From Veillonella montpellierensis DSM 17217 (lineage in GTDB: Bacteria > Bacillota > Negativicutes > Veillonellales > Veillonellaceae), in contig NZ_AUFY01000002.1 in the NCBI RefSeq assembly GCF_000426745.1, positions 62,001-126,000 of the forward strand: a DNA stretch of 64,000 nt, read 5' to 3'. The notes beneath the pieces are model-generated. The model made no database searches, was not told where the DNA came from, and saw only the letters and a list, made by a program, of their open reading frames with translations. A program made the position numbers and the translations under genes. Of the stretch, positions 38,395 through 48,525 are shown in pieces; within the stretch, counting starts at the first letter, position 1, and each line of letters begins with the position of its first letter.

Positions 38395-38878
38395 GACGAT
38401 GTGTTTGTCTTTCTAACGCTTCTCGCTCTTCTTCACTCATTTTTTCTTGGCATTCACTACAGTAGCCATAGACTTTTAACTGATGGTCAATGGTGCGGAA
38501 ATTTAATTTTTTGGCAATAATAGACTCTAATGTTTCTAACATATCATCTTCAAATTCTTTTACACACCCACATTTCACACAAATTAAATGATGATGAAAA
38601 TGTGCAAATTCTTCATCATTTAATTCATAGCGATTACGTCCATCTCCAAAATCAAGACGTTTCAATAGATCTAGCTCCGTAAACAAATCAAGAGTACGAT
38701 AAATAGTAGCAAGTCCAATATCAGGAGCAACCGCTTTCACTAGTCCGTACACATCTTCTGCACTTAAATGATTTTCCTCTGCGTCAATAAATGCTTGTAA
38801 AATAGTTTGCCGTTGCGTAGTCAACTTATATTTTTTATCTTTAATACGTTCTTTCAATTTTTCTAATGTGGAATTCAT
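38387..38878 (-). CDS. Fur-family metalloregulator
   Basis: The protein of about 163 residues has the Fur winged helix (recognition helix GLATIYRTLDLF near 55-65), the metal-site cluster AHFHHHLIC near 88-96, and two CxxC pairs, CVKC and CSEC, for structural zinc. The C-terminus is charged and ends THRHA. Fur-type proteins repress iron-uptake or oxidative-stress genes; Fur and PerR cannot be separated with confidence here. The ATG at 38878 follows a GGTGA-type site. A linked hemZ and permease do not identify the regulon. Confidence 0.88.
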   Translation of the reverse strand: MNSTLEKLKERIKDKKYKLTTQRQTILQAFIDAEENHLSAEDVYGLVKAVAPDIGLATIYRTLDLFTELDLLKRLDFGDGRNRYELNDEEFAHFHHHLICVKCGCVKEFEDDMLETLESIIAKKLNFRTIDHQLKVYGYCSECQEKMSEEEREALERQTHRHA

Positions 38879-38879
38879 A

Positions 38880-39944
38880 TTAGTCACCATCCTTATAATA
38901 ATTGTTAAAATACCATAATCTATCTAAAATAATTTGCAAAATAGCTGTAATTGGTACAGCAACCATCATCCCTATCATACCGTAAAAAGTGCCACCAATA
39001 AAAATAGCAGAAATGATAACCAATGGGTGCAACTTTATCACATGACCTAATACTTTAGGCATAGTAATTTGTCCATCAATTAGTTGAATCACTAAATATA
39101 CAATAGCTACTTTCAATGCTAACGAACCACTTACTAAGGAAGCTAGTATAATTGCTGGCACGGCACTGATAAAAGGTCCGATAATAGGAAGCCACTCGGC
39201 TAAAGAAGCTAATAAAGCTAATACAAAAGGATATGGTAAATTAAATATATACGCCACTATTAGAACGATGACAAACATATTCGTTGCTAATAACAATTGT
39301 CCTCGTAAATAACCACCCACTGTACGATGGATTTGATTACTAATTTCTCGTATATACGTTGCATTTGGTTCTGGAAAAATACGAATGACTTTTTCTTGTA
39401 ACTTACGACCATCCTTTAATAAATAAAATGTAATAATTGGCACTAATAATAACTCCAGTAATGTTCCTGCCAAAGAAAACACTGCTGACACACCTTGTTG
39501 AACTAATTCAACACCATAATTACTTACTTTTGCAATCGCCATTGACAGAAGTGTATTCATCTGGGATGGCATAATTTGGTATTCTTCATATAATGGAATC
39601 GATTGTATGACTAATACAAATTGTTGCAATAAAAATGGTAAATTATAAACTAATCTTGAAAATTCGGTTAAAAAAGGTGTTACTACTAAATTAATACTAA
39701 TGACGATAAGTAACGCTACTAATAAAAAAGCTGGCAGAATAGCTAATGTACGAGGAAACGATGTCCACCCAACTTTTTTTCTCATAAAATATTGTAATCC
39801 ATTCACAATTGGCAATAAAAGTAAAGCCAGCACGAATGATACAAGAAATGGTAACACAATAGGACCCAATAGAGCTAATATGCTTATAGCAATGACTAAT
39901 AATATCAATCGCAACCAATATTGTAATGACTTATTATATAGCAA
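38880..39944 (-). CDS. AI-2E family transporter (permease PF01594)
   Basis: The 354-residue membrane protein has the layout of the AI-2E/YdbI family: two N-terminal membrane hairpins, a soluble stretch, then TM segments with the conserved ELLLVPIITFYLLKDG and PLVIISAIFIGGTFYGMIGMMVAVP regions. It starts with a TTG at 39944 after a GGTGGTGATAG site. Members export signalling molecules or exchange ions such as Na+/H+; the substrate here is unknown. One base separates its stop from the Fur-family start. Confidence 0.9.
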   Translation of the reverse strand: MLYNKSLQYWLRLILLVIAISILALLGPIVLPFLVSFVLALLLLPIVNGLQYFMRKKVGWTSFPRTLAILPAFLLVALLIVISINLVVTPFLTEFSRLVYNLPFLLQQFVLVIQSIPLYEEYQIMPSQMNTLLSMAIAKVSNYGVELVQQGVSAVFSLAGTLLELLLVPIITFYLLKDGRKLQEKVIRIFPEPNATYIREISNQIHRTVGGYLRGQLLLATNMFVIVLIVAYIFNLPYPFVLALLASLAEWLPIIGPFISAVPAIILASLVSGSLALKVAIVYLVIQLIDGQITMPKVLGHVIKLHPLVIISAIFIGGTFYGMIGMMVAVPITAILQIILDRLWYFNNYYKDGD

Positions 39945-39955
39945 TCTATCACCAC

Positions 39956-40582
39956 CTAACCAATAAATGGATTTGATTTTTTCTCATATCCGATAGTGGT
40001 CTCTGGGCCATGTCCTGGATAGACAATCGTATCATCTGGCAGGTTCATTAATTTGGTCTGTATGGATACTATTAAATCATCAAACGATCCATATGGGAAA
40101 TCAGTACGACCTACAGAATCTCTAAATAAAGTATCCCCTGCAAATAAAATACCATCCATATAAAAGGAAATGCCTCCAGGTGTATGCCCTGGCGTTTCAA
40201 TAACCTTTATCGGCACTTGTTCATAAGAAATAGTATCTCCTTCTATAACTTCATGTATAGTTCCATGAACTTGTATGTCTAATCCCTGAAAAGCACTTAG
40301 ATTCAATTCAGAATCTGTAAGAAAGGGTACTTCTTTTGGATGCATATAAATAGGTATGTTATAGGTATCAACTAACTCTTGAACTGCACCAATATGATCA
40401 CTATGTCCATGAGTTAATAATATAGCTTGTGGTTCTAGTTGTCTATGGTTTAATTCAGTAAGTAGTTCTTTTCCCTGTGCACCTGGATCAACAAGGAAGA
40501 TTTTTTTATTATCCGTATTACCGATGATGTAACAATTTGTTTGGTATGCACCTAAGGGAATCTTCAACAATGTAAGTTTCAA
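39956..40582 (-). CDS. Glyoxalase II-like metallo-beta-lactamase hydrolase
   Basis: From the TTG at 40582, which has a perfect GGAGG seven bases upstream, the protein has 209 residues. It has the metal-binding THGHSDHIG motif near 58-66, a HTPGGISF histidine and a GDTLFRDSVGRTD aspartate, typical of the YcbL/GloB-like family. Substrates are usually thioesters such as S-lactoylglutathione analogues; the true one is unknown. It lies 28 bases after dtd. Confidence 0.92.
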   Translation of the reverse strand: MKLTLLKIPLGAYQTNCYIIGNTDNKKIFLVDPGAQGKELLTELNHRQLEPQAILLTHGHSDHIGAVQELVDTYNIPIYMHPKEVPFLTDSELNLSAFQGLDIQVHGTIHEVIEGDTISYEQVPIKVIETPGHTPGGISFYMDGILFAGDTLFRDSVGRTDFPYGSFDDLIVSIQTKLMNLPDDTIVYPGHGPETTIGYEKKSNPFIG

Positions 40583-40610
40583 ATTATCACCTCCTAGATA
40601 AAATATGATA

Positions 40611-41060
40611 TTAGAATATTTTTTTACTATCAACTAAAATTGTCACAGGTCCATCATTAGTTAACTCTACCATCATATGAGATTGAAATGTACCTGTAGC
40701 AATAGTAATTCCTAATAATCTACATTGATTTACTACATATTCATACAGTAACTGCGCCTGTTCTGGACTGGCTGCTTCTGTAAAACTCGGTCGCCTTCCA
40801 TGGCGTACATCACCATATAATGTAAATTGTGACACTAGTAAGATGTCCCCTTTTTTATCTATGATAGATTCATTCATTTTTCCCATCGCATCCTCAAAAA
40901 TACGAAGGTGTGAAATTTTATCAACTATATAATTGGCATCACTTTCAGTATCATCTTTACTAATGCCAAGAAATACAAGCAACCCTTCTTTTACCTTTCC
41001 TACTTCTATAGCATCTACCGAAACAGAAGCGCTCGTAACTCTTTGTACTACAGCTCTCAT
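40611..41060 (-). CDS. dtd: D-aminoacyl-tRNA deacylase
   Basis: Dtd removes D-amino acids mischarged on tRNA. The 149-residue protein begins MRAVVQRVTSASVSVD and has the active-site SQFTLYGD motif near 77-84 and the late NDGPVTI motif near 137, which carries the cross-subunit GP dipeptide. It overlaps the relA stop by one base. The relA-dtd pair is common in Bacillota. Confidence 0.97.
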   Translation of the reverse strand: MRAVVQRVTSASVSVDAIEVGKVKEGLLVFLGISKDDTESDANYIVDKISHLRIFEDAMGKMNESIIDKKGDILLVSQFTLYGDVRHGRRPSFTEAASPEQAQLLYEYVVNQCRLLGITIATGTFQSHMMVELTNDGPVTILVDSKKIF

Positions 41061-43297
41061 TAAGTACCTCCACTAGCTCTTCGCACTGCATATACATCTC
41101 GAATGCGTCTCAGTTTAGTCATAACGAAATCTAATTGTAATAAATCCTTAATATCAATGACTAAACTAATATTTACGTTTTTAGTATCTTCTTCCACTTT
41201 TGCATTAATTGTTACTATATTAATTTTCAATTCTGATAAAACTGCCATGATTTCCATCAACATACCATTTCTATCGTAAGCTTGAATTTCAATGCTAACA
41301 TGAAAGATTTCACTAGTATCTGTATCCCATGAGACTTCAATCATTCGATCTAGTTCTTCCTTACTATGTCCAATATTCGAGCAATCTGCACGATGAATAG
41401 AAATACCTCGACCACGTGTAATATAACCTATAATATCATCACCTGGTACTGGATTACAGCACTGAGCCATTCTCACCATTACATCTCGTTCACCTTTTAC
41501 TAAAATTCCACTAGTATTCTTAGATTTTCTAGGTGCATGTGCCCGTAATTTTTCTATAATCGCTTCCGTAGAACGTTTTGATTCTTCTTTTTCGGTATCT
41601 CGTTTTAATAATTCCCCTAACTTAACGAGCACTGTACTCAGCGGTATACCACCATACCCACAAGCAGCTAGGAGTTCATCTTCTCCACCTACATTAAGCG
41701 CATTACAAACTGATTCTATATATTCTTGTTTGTACAAAGCTTTCCAATCATAATTAAGTCGCTTAGCCTCTTTTTCAAGAGCTTCTAACCCTTTTTCAAT
41801 ATTTTCTTCTTTGTTTTCTCGTTTAAACCAATTTTTAATTTTATTTTTACTTTCACTAGAGCCTACAATATTTAACCAATCCAAACTTGGCTTTCCGTTT
41901 TTAGAAGTAATAATCTCAACAATATCGCCATTCTTTAATGTGTAATCTAATGGTACGATTTTTCCGTTAATCTTAGCACCCACACATTGATGTCCAACAT
42001 CGGTATGAACACGATAGGCAAAATCAAGTGGCACTGATCCAATTGGTAATTTTACCACATCTCCCTTAGGGGTAAAGACAAACACTTCTCCTGTAAAAGC
42101 ATCTAGTTTTAATGCATTCACAAGTTCTTTAGGGTTAGTAGTATCTTGCCATTCTAGAATTTGTCGTAACCATGCTACTTTCTGATCAAAATCTTTATCT
42201 CCATTTTTATTGCCTTCTTTATATCGCCAATGGGCTGCTACCCCGTATTCAGATACGCGATGCATTTCCCACGTGCGGATTTGAATTTCTACAGGATGTC
42301 CTAATGAACCAATGACCGTTGTATGTAACGATTGATACATATTTGACTTTGGCATAGCAATATAATCTTTAAAACGATGAGGAAGCGGTTTCCACAAACT
42401 ATGTGCAATGCCAAGCACTGCATAACACTGTGGAATCGTATCTACAATAACGCGAACTGCATATAAGTCATAAATTTGTGATAAATCACGATTATCTTTT
42501 TTCATTTTTTTATAGATACTATAAAAATGTTTTGGACGACCTTTTACATTAGCAGTAATGCCAGCATCACTTAAGGCTTTACTCAGTTGATTCATAGTAT
42601 CATTCACAATATCTTCACGGGCTTGTCGTTTTTGTTGCATTTGTTCAACTAAATCATAGTATTTATCTGGTTCTAAATATCGGAATGATAAATCTTCTAG
42701 TTCCCATTTAATATTGAATATACCTAATCTATGAGCAAGAGGTGCAAAAATTTCCAGTGTTTCTTTAGCAATACGTTTTTGTTTATCACTACGCATGTGC
42801 TTTAATGTGCGCATATTATGCAATCTATCAGCTAGCTTAATGACTACTACACGTACATCTTTTGCCATAGCCAAAATCATCTTTCGATAATTTTCCATTT
42901 GTTGCTCTTCTTTAGTATGATACTGAAACTGATTTAATTTTGTAACACCATCAACTAAAAACGCCACTTCCTCACCAAATAAAGATTTAATATCCTCAGT
43001 TGTATAGGTTGTATCCTCAACCACATCATGTAACAAAGCTGCAATTAATGTGGTGTCATCAATTTGTAAATGAGCTAAAATAGTCGCTACTGCCAATGGA
43101 TGCATAATATAGGGTTCCCCAGATGCACGAAATTGTGTAGCATGTGCCTTGTCTGCCAATTCAAAAGCTCGTATAATTTCCTTGCATTGATCCGCTAGTA
43201 AATATGATTTTACCAAGGTCATGAATTTATCTAATTCTTGTTCTTTATGAAAAGTTTCATTTTCTACTAAAACTTTGCCTTCTTCATTTTCTTTCAT
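41060..43297 (-). CDS. relA: (p)ppGpp synthetase/hydrolase RelA/SpoT (Rel)
   Basis: Rel makes and degrades the alarmone (p)ppGpp. From the ATG at 43297, with AGGAGG six bases upstream, it has 745 residues. The HD hydrolase domain contains LLHDVVEDTTYT near 85, so hydrolase activity is likely. The synthetase domain follows (SIYKKMKKDN and YDLYAVRVIVD near 265-290), then TGS (near 390-450), a zinc-finger region with CCNPVPGDDI, and a C-terminal ACT domain. Its start overlaps the end of recJ by 14 bases. Confidence 0.98.
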   Translation of the reverse strand: MKENEEGKVLVENETFHKEQELDKFMTLVKSYLLADQCKEIIRAFELADKAHATQFRASGEPYIMHPLAVATILAHLQIDDTTLIAALLHDVVEDTTYTTEDIKSLFGEEVAFLVDGVTKLNQFQYHTKEEQQMENYRKMILAMAKDVRVVVIKLADRLHNMRTLKHMRSDKQKRIAKETLEIFAPLAHRLGIFNIKWELEDLSFRYLEPDKYYDLVEQMQQKRQAREDIVNDTMNQLSKALSDAGITANVKGRPKHFYSIYKKMKKDNRDLSQIYDLYAVRVIVDTIPQCYAVLGIAHSLWKPLPHRFKDYIAMPKSNMYQSLHTTVIGSLGHPVEIQIRTWEMHRVSEYGVAAHWRYKEGNKNGDKDFDQKVAWLRQILEWQDTTNPKELVNALKLDAFTGEVFVFTPKGDVVKLPIGSVPLDFAYRVHTDVGHQCVGAKINGKIVPLDYTLKNGDIVEIITSKNGKPSLDWLNIVGSSESKNKIKNWFKRENKEENIEKGLEALEKEAKRLNYDWKALYKQEYIESVCNALNVGGEDELLAACGYGGIPLSTVLVKLGELLKRDTEKEESKRSTEAIIEKLRAHAPRKSKNTSGILVKGERDVMVRMAQCCNPVPGDDIIGYITRGRGISIHRADCSNIGHSKEELDRMIEVSWDTDTSEIFHVSIEIQAYDRNGMLMEIMAVLSELKINIVTINAKVEEDTKNVNISLVIDIKDLLQLDFVMTKLRRIRDVYAVRRASGGT

Positions 43298-45299
43298 ATA
43301 CATCCTCCTGAGAGCTGTATTTCAAAAAGGTTAAAGATGTTACTAAGTCCAATTTTCCCTGTGCTTGATACCATTTATACAATAGTATTCCATCTTCTGA
43401 TGTTTCTTCCTTTAATATACCTAATTCTTTAAAAACTTCTAATGCTAATAAACTGGACTTTGCTCTCTGACAAGTACTATATTTATGAACAATTTCCGTT
43501 TCTAATACATATTTAGGCACTTCTCCATTTTTACAAATATGTCTAACAAATACGTATATATCTCTCAGGCCTTCGACCGTCAATGTAATGGGTTCTGTAT
43601 GTATCACTTCAATATCTTGTATCATTAATTGAGGTGTCACATATCCTTGCCATTCATTTTTTTGTAATGAAAACGCCACATTCACAGTATCACCTGGAAC
43701 AATATATGAGTGATAATAATCGGCATTCCATGCAATAGCATCTAACGTTCCATTAGTAGTTTCTAATACAATTTTACAGTGATTTTTTTGTTTACCCATT
43801 AGCAATACATCTTTTACAATGGCCTGACTAACAGAAAATATTGGTGTTCGATTGCCTATACCATATGGTTCTAATGTAGACACTTGGTCAATAATAGACA
43901 CATCTATATCTTGAATGGGTAGCTCTAAGTCAATATCGAGCACTGGGATATAATCAGTTTTCTTTAATACTTTATGACAATACTCGGTTAGACGAGAACG
44001 TAATAGGGGAATATTTTCTTCTTTAATGCTAAATCCTGCCGCCATATTATGTCCGCCAAATTGAATTAATAGATCATCTGCATATTGTAGCGCCTCATAT
44101 ATATTGAAATTATCAATACTACGACAAGAGCCTTTTCCAATGCCATCATGTACACTAATTACTAACGTTGGTTTATAATATTCTTCAACTAGCCTTGAAG
44201 CCACAATACCAATGACTCCTGGATGCCAGCCTTCTCCTGCTACTACAATCACATAATTTGCCAAAGGCCCTTGATTAACGACATCATCTCGAGCCATATC
44301 ATGAATAGAGTGTTCTAATTCTTGTCGCTCTAAATTAGTAAGTTGCAACTCTTCTGCAATCATCAACGCTTTATCAGAATCAGTCTCTATCAACAACTCA
44401 ACCGCTCTAGTAGCATGTGTAACACGTCCAGCTGCATTTAACCGTGGTGCTAAGGAAAACGCGATTTGGCCGGATGTAATTGATTTTCCCGTCAATCCAG
44501 CCACATCGATTAATGCCTTAAGTCCTTCATTAGGTAGCATAGCCATTTTTGTAAGTCCTCGTGCTACATATGCTCTATTTTCTCCAACAAGAGGTACCAT
44601 GTCAGCAACGGTTCCTAATGCAACGATATCTAAATCATCAAAATACCATTCCCCTGTACGCTTTAACCAAATTGCTTGGCATACTTTAAAAGCTACTCCA
44701 ACACCAGATAAATTTTTATCTGGATAGTCACAATCTAATTGCTTATGGTTAATAACAGCTGTTGCTCGTGGTACACATTCTGGCACTAAATGGTGATCTG
44801 TAATAATTATAGATATCTTATCTCGCACAGCTTCCACTATATCATAAGAACTAATACCACAATCAACAGTAATAATTAGCTTAGTCCCTTTGTCAATGAT
44901 TGTCTCCAAGGCTTCTAAATTAAGTCCATATCCTTCACTTTGTCGCTCTGGTATATAATAAGTAACATTGGCGCCCAATTTTTTTAAGAAACGATATAAT
45001 AGTGAAGTAGCTGTAATACCATCTACATCATAATCACCGTAAATTACAATTGGTTCATGATTCGTTAACCTATATTCTATTTCTTCTACCGCGTTTATCA
45101 TGTCCTTTAAAAGAAATGGATCATAGGGTTCAATGGAAGGTCCACTTAAAAATTTTTTTGCTTCCTCTAAGTCCGTAATGTTGCGATTCATCATTAACCG
45201 AGCCACTACTGATGAAACGCCTAATTCATGTATTAAATTATATTCTTTATGGCTATCGCCTTTATTAATACGCCATCGTTTAGTTCTTATATCTTTCAT
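43284..45299 (-). CDS. recJ: Single-stranded-DNA-specific exonuclease RecJ
   Basis: RecJ degrades 5' single-stranded DNA in recombination and repair. The 671-residue protein has the DHH-family motifs IVIYGDYDVDGITATSLL (near 80-97), VDCGISS and ITDHHLVPE (near 155-163), then the DHHA1 domain with FGGHNMAAGFS near 400 and an OB domain. The C-terminal region is short compared with many Bacillota RecJ proteins. It is the first gene of the unit running through relA to aspS. Confidence 0.96.
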   Translation of the reverse strand: MKDIRTKRWRINKGDSHKEYNLIHELGVSSVVARLMMNRNITDLEEAKKFLSGPSIEPYDPFLLKDMINAVEEIEYRLTNHEPIVIYGDYDVDGITATSLLYRFLKKLGANVTYYIPERQSEGYGLNLEALETIIDKGTKLIITVDCGISSYDIVEAVRDKISIIITDHHLVPECVPRATAVINHKQLDCDYPDKNLSGVGVAFKVCQAIWLKRTGEWYFDDLDIVALGTVADMVPLVGENRAYVARGLTKMAMLPNEGLKALIDVAGLTGKSITSGQIAFSLAPRLNAAGRVTHATRAVELLIETDSDKALMIAEELQLTNLERQELEHSIHDMARDDVVNQGPLANYVIVVAGEGWHPGVIGIVASRLVEEYYKPTLVISVHDGIGKGSCRSIDNFNIYEALQYADDLLIQFGGHNMAAGFSIKEENIPLLRSRLTEYCHKVLKKTDYIPVLDIDLELPIQDIDVSIIDQVSTLEPYGIGNRTPIFSVSQAIVKDVLLMGKQKNHCKIVLETTNGTLDAIAWNADYYHSYIVPGDTVNVAFSLQKNEWQGYVTPQLMIQDIEVIHTEPITLTVEGLRDIYVFVRHICKNGEVPKYVLETEIVHKYSTCQRAKSSLLALEVFKELGILKEETSEDGILLYKWYQAQGKLDLVTSLTFLKYSSQEDVYERK

Positions 45300-45851
45300 A
45301 GTGCCATCTCAACCATATAGTAATTTCATCAATGTATTATCATTATCATTTTTATTTATTATACACTATCTTTAGCTAGAATAAAATATATATCTATATA
45401 AATTTCAAGAAACTACGGGAAAATATAGGAATTTAATAAATAATAACTATTAATAAACTATGATGGTTTAAAATCATTAAATCTCGATATGAAACGCCTA
45501 TACATAAAAGTAAACTAAATCAAATTTATATGGCACTACATTATTATCTGTAATTTTCAGTATTATTATATATTCAATTTTTTATGATATACATTGAATA
45601 TACGCTACACAAAGAACGGAATTTTCATAAATCGTTCTATTTCATACATCTATAACATGGTTTATATAGTATATACTATAAAGAAAATCATCATACTATA
45701 ATCTTACTTAACTTTTATATAATATAGCTTGAACGTTTTACTATAGATGGGTTAGTTTTTTGTATAAGAAATTATTTTTCTATCCATATAGGGAGTAATT
45801 TATTGAGTAAAAAACAATAAAACCACCCTCTTTTCTAAGGTAGATACTATA
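45300..45851. other. AT-rich intergenic region upstream of recJ
   Basis: I see no convincing gene, no tRNA and no recognised riboswitch in these 550 bases. There is a small inverted repeat with AGAACG and CGTTCT arms near 45617-45642. The recJ promoter is presumably here but I cannot place it. Confidence 0.5.
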
Positions 45852-45899
45852 AAAATAGAGGAAAGTTGATATTTTACTAAATCAACCTTCCTCTATTTT
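45852..45899 (-). terminator. Intrinsic terminator after hydG
   Basis: A 19-bp stem (45881-45899 with 45852-45870) closes a ten-base loop and is followed by U residues on the minus strand. The only irregular position is a G-U pair on the minus strand but an A-C mismatch on the plus strand, which fits transcription from hydG. Confidence 0.88.
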
Positions 45900-45941
45900 A
45901 TTAAGGGTACATTTTATTCTAGCCCTTCTAATTAAGTTTCT

Positions 45942-47363
45942 TTAAAAATTAAAATCTCGTTCACCAGATTCCATTTGTTTTATATATTGCTTTGCTTTAT
46001 CCTTAATTACTTCATTAGGTATCGCACCTAATTGATTATCAATGACAGCTTGTCCAGTAGCTTTAGTTGTGTCACTAGCATAGTCAATTAAATATTCGTT
46101 AAGTGTCATTAATGCATTAGGTTGGCAACAGTTAGAAATCTGACCAGATTTAGCAAGTGCCATAAATCGATCGCCTGTTCGTCCCGAACGATAGCAAGCA
46201 GTACAAAAACTTGGTACATACCCTAATTCAAGAAGCCATTCTACAACTTCATCTAAGGTGCGTCGATCGCTGGTGTCAAATTGTGCTGAATTATCTTCTG
46301 GTAACTCCTCTTCTTTATAACCACCCACACTCGTACGAGATCCACCACTAATTTGTGAAATTCCTAAGGCTAATCCTTTCGCACGCATCGTAGCACTTTC
46401 ACGAGTACTCATTATCATACCTGTATATGGAGTTGATACACGAATCAATGCCACTATTTTTTCAAAAATATCATCTGGAACAGCATTACTGAAATCATTA
46501 ACATCAATATCATCAGCTGGACAAATACGAGGAACAGAAATAGTATGAGGGCCTACTCCATAAACAGCTTCTAAATGTTCTGCATGCATCAATAAACCGA
46601 CAAAATCATATCGATAGTGTTCTAATCCATATAATACGCCAATTCCTACATCATCAATTCCGCCTTGCATAGCTCGATCCATAGCTTCTGTATGATATGC
46701 ATAATTACTTTTTGGACCATGTGGATGTAACGCTTCATAATTTTCTTTATTGTATGTTTCTTGGAATAATGTATACGTACCAATACCAGCTTCATGTAGC
46801 TTTTTATAGTCTTCTACTTCACAAGCTGCAATATTAACATTAACACGTCGAATTTCGCCATGCTTATTTTTAGTACTGTAAATTGTTTTTATACATTCTA
46901 AAATATACTCTAGTGGGTTATTAATAGGGTCTTCTCCTGCTTCAATAACCACGCGTTTATGTCCCATAGCTGTTAATGCCATAATTTCGTCTTTTACTTG
47001 TTGTTGTGTTAATTTTTTTCGACTAATATCACGATTCTTATCATGATATGGACAATACACACATCCATTTACGCAATAATTTGATAAATACAATGGGGCA
47101 AATAAAACGATGCGGTCACCATAAATAGTGTTCTTAATTTCTTTAGCTAATGTAAATAATTTATCTTTATATTCTGGTAAAGGACACTCTAATAATACAG
47201 CCGCCTCACGATGAGTTAATCCTTTATAAGTCGCTGCTTTTGCCAAAATTTGATCTAATAGTTCACGATTTTCACAGTTTGCTTTAGCATACGCTAAGGT
47301 ATCCAGGATTTCTTCATGACTAATAAACTCTTCTGCCTTAGAAGATTTTACATTGTACATCAT
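45942..47363 (-). CDS. hydG: [FeFe]-hydrogenase maturase HydG
   Basis: HydG cleaves tyrosine to supply the CO and cyanide ligands of the hydrogenase H-cluster. The 473-residue protein has the radical SAM motif CVNGCVYC (C97, C101, C104) and a ThiH-like barrel. Its C-terminal region carries cysteines in FCTACYRSGRTGDRFM followed by SNCCQPN about 21 residues on, the second-cluster site that separates HydG from ThiH. An AAAGGAG site precedes the ATG pair. No hydE, hydF or hydrogenase gene lies in the window, so hydG is isolated here. Confidence 0.94.
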   Translation of the reverse strand: MMYNVKSSKAEEFISHEEILDTLAYAKANCENRELLDQILAKAATYKGLTHREAAVLLECPLPEYKDKLFTLAKEIKNTIYGDRIVLFAPLYLSNYCVNGCVYCPYHDKNRDISRKKLTQQQVKDEIMALTAMGHKRVVIEAGEDPINNPLEYILECIKTIYSTKNKHGEIRRVNVNIAACEVEDYKKLHEAGIGTYTLFQETYNKENYEALHPHGPKSNYAYHTEAMDRAMQGGIDDVGIGVLYGLEHYRYDFVGLLMHAEHLEAVYGVGPHTISVPRICPADDIDVNDFSNAVPDDIFEKIVALIRVSTPYTGMIMSTRESATMRAKGLALGISQISGGSRTSVGGYKEEELPEDNSAQFDTSDRRTLDEVVEWLLELGYVPSFCTACYRSGRTGDRFMALAKSGQISNCCQPNALMTLNEYLIDYASDTTKATGQAVIDNQLGAIPNEVIKDKAKQYIKQMESGERDFNF

Positions 47364-48147
47364 ACTTACTCCTTTACTACTCTTATTGAGTCCGAAACCT
47401 CTTCGGTATATAATAATTTCTTACCTATACTATAATATCCAATATTATCTATATGGATATATTTAGTATAACACTTATTCCTAGTAAAACATACTGAATT
47501 TTGTCGACTTTCTATATTAGCTCATATCAAATAGTCTATATTATTATTAATAAAATGCAAATAATAACATTTTTTCTATAAATTATAAGTATAATAACTC
47601 TCAACAATCTATATATTTTATATAAACTATTCTAAATGATAAAAAATCTTTCGTATCATTAAACCACCACTCAAAATCAAAAATAAGTGTAATCACGGTA
47701 AATATTATAATCAAATTGCCCTGCAGAATAATAATTTAATTTTTATAACTGTGTTTCTTACTAAATGGTAAACGATGTTAACCCTGCTATTATTACCTTC
47801 ATTAGCTGAATTATATCATATGACAACTACAAGATTAGGTCTCAGCATCTATATTATAAATAAATTATGCTCCAGATGGTTATTTTACTCTTTCTTTACA
47901 TATTATTTTCTGTACTTCTTCTACCAAATACCTATTCATCGATTGAAGCAATATCAAAACAAGTTACTTATACTATATAGTAGAAACTTTTGCTATCTTG
48001 GAAAAATGATCTCTCCTATATAAAAAAGATGCCTTATCTATAAAATAGAAAATATTATTGAAATCTATAGTATCATCAAATAATAAAAATATGCTGGCCA
48101 TGTTCTATGCATCTAGTATGTAAACTTAAATATATTCATCCATATAT
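47364..48147. other. Gene-poor region upstream of hydG
   Basis: These roughly 780 bases hold no intact gene that I can support. Next to hydG a small hairpin (47392-47406, CCGAA/TTCGG arms) sits in the presumed 5' leader, and an ATATCC/GGATAT inverted repeat lies near 47437-47460. The segment 47700-48030 has a different, less AT-rich texture and may contain a decayed gene. Confidence 0.5.
47775..48023 (+). pseudogene. Possible remnant of a Bcr/CflA-like MFS transporter
   Basis: An 82-codon plus-strand frame reads LPSLAELYHMTTTRLGLSIYII soon after its start (split here only by my reading, about residues 7-28). This resembles the first periplasmic loop and second helix of Bcr/CflA drug-efflux permeases. 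A later KLLILYSRNFCYL stretch resembles the region after helix 6. The conserved PLSDRFGRR motif is missing, so large parts would have been deleted. There is no good ribosome binding site. The resemblance is from memory and could be chance. Confidence 0.28.
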
Positions 48148-48217
48148 AAAAAAGCTCTTAAAATCCTATCATATATCAACTAAGAGTTTAATATATGATT
48201 AAGAATTCTAAGAGCTT
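48148..48217 (-). terminator. Long imperfect hairpin terminator after rpmA
   Basis: On the minus strand AAGCTCTTA..(48209-48217) pairs with TAAGAGCTT (48152-48160), and the stem continues through imperfect inner pairs including ATCATATAT/ATATATGAT. It is followed by TTTTTT. It closes the rplU-prp-rpmA unit. Confidence 0.8.
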
Positions 48218-48228
48218 CTTACTATTGC

Positions 48229-48513
48229 TTACGCTTCTACTGGGTATACGCTAACCTTACGGTTATAACGACCAGCACGTTCAAATGCTACTTTACCTGG
48301 AACTAGAGCAAATAAAGTATCATCACTACCGATACCAACATTAGTACCAGGATGGAAATGGGTACCACGTTGACGAACGATAATATTACCGCTTTTAACA
48401 ATAGAACCATCATGACATTTTACGCCAAGACGTTTAGATTCACTGTCACGGCCGTTACGTGTACTTGATACACCTTTTTTATGTGCAAATAATTGCAAAT
48501 CAAAAGTAAACAT
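48229..48513 (-). CDS. rpmA: 50S ribosomal protein L27 (Prp-cleaved form)
   Basis: From the ATG at 48513, with GGAGG eight bases upstream, the protein has 94 residues. It begins [15 protein letters not shown]: the LQLF-A site is the N-terminal extension cut off by the protease Prp in Bacillota before L27 joins the ribosome. The rest is standard L27 ([23 protein letters not shown]). The prp gene is directly upstream, four bases from the L27 ribosome binding region. The obg gene that often follows rpmA is absent here. Confidence 0.98.
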   Translation of the reverse strand: MFTFDLQLFAHKKGVSSTRNGRDSESKRLGVKCHDGSIVKSGNIIVRQRGTHFHPGTNVGIGSDDTLFALVPGKVAFERAGRYNRKVSVYPVEA

Positions 48514-48525
48514 TACGTTCACCTC

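Noticed and set aside
35663-38890. A T-box riboswitch controlling hisS-aspS
   Set aside because: hisS starts immediately after hemZ and no leader long enough for a T-box exists; the T-box specifier and antiterminator signatures are not seen.
48000-48220. Clustered short hairpins that could suggest a repeat array
   Set aside because: There is one long imperfect terminator stem and no repeated units with regular spacers; it is not a CRISPR array.
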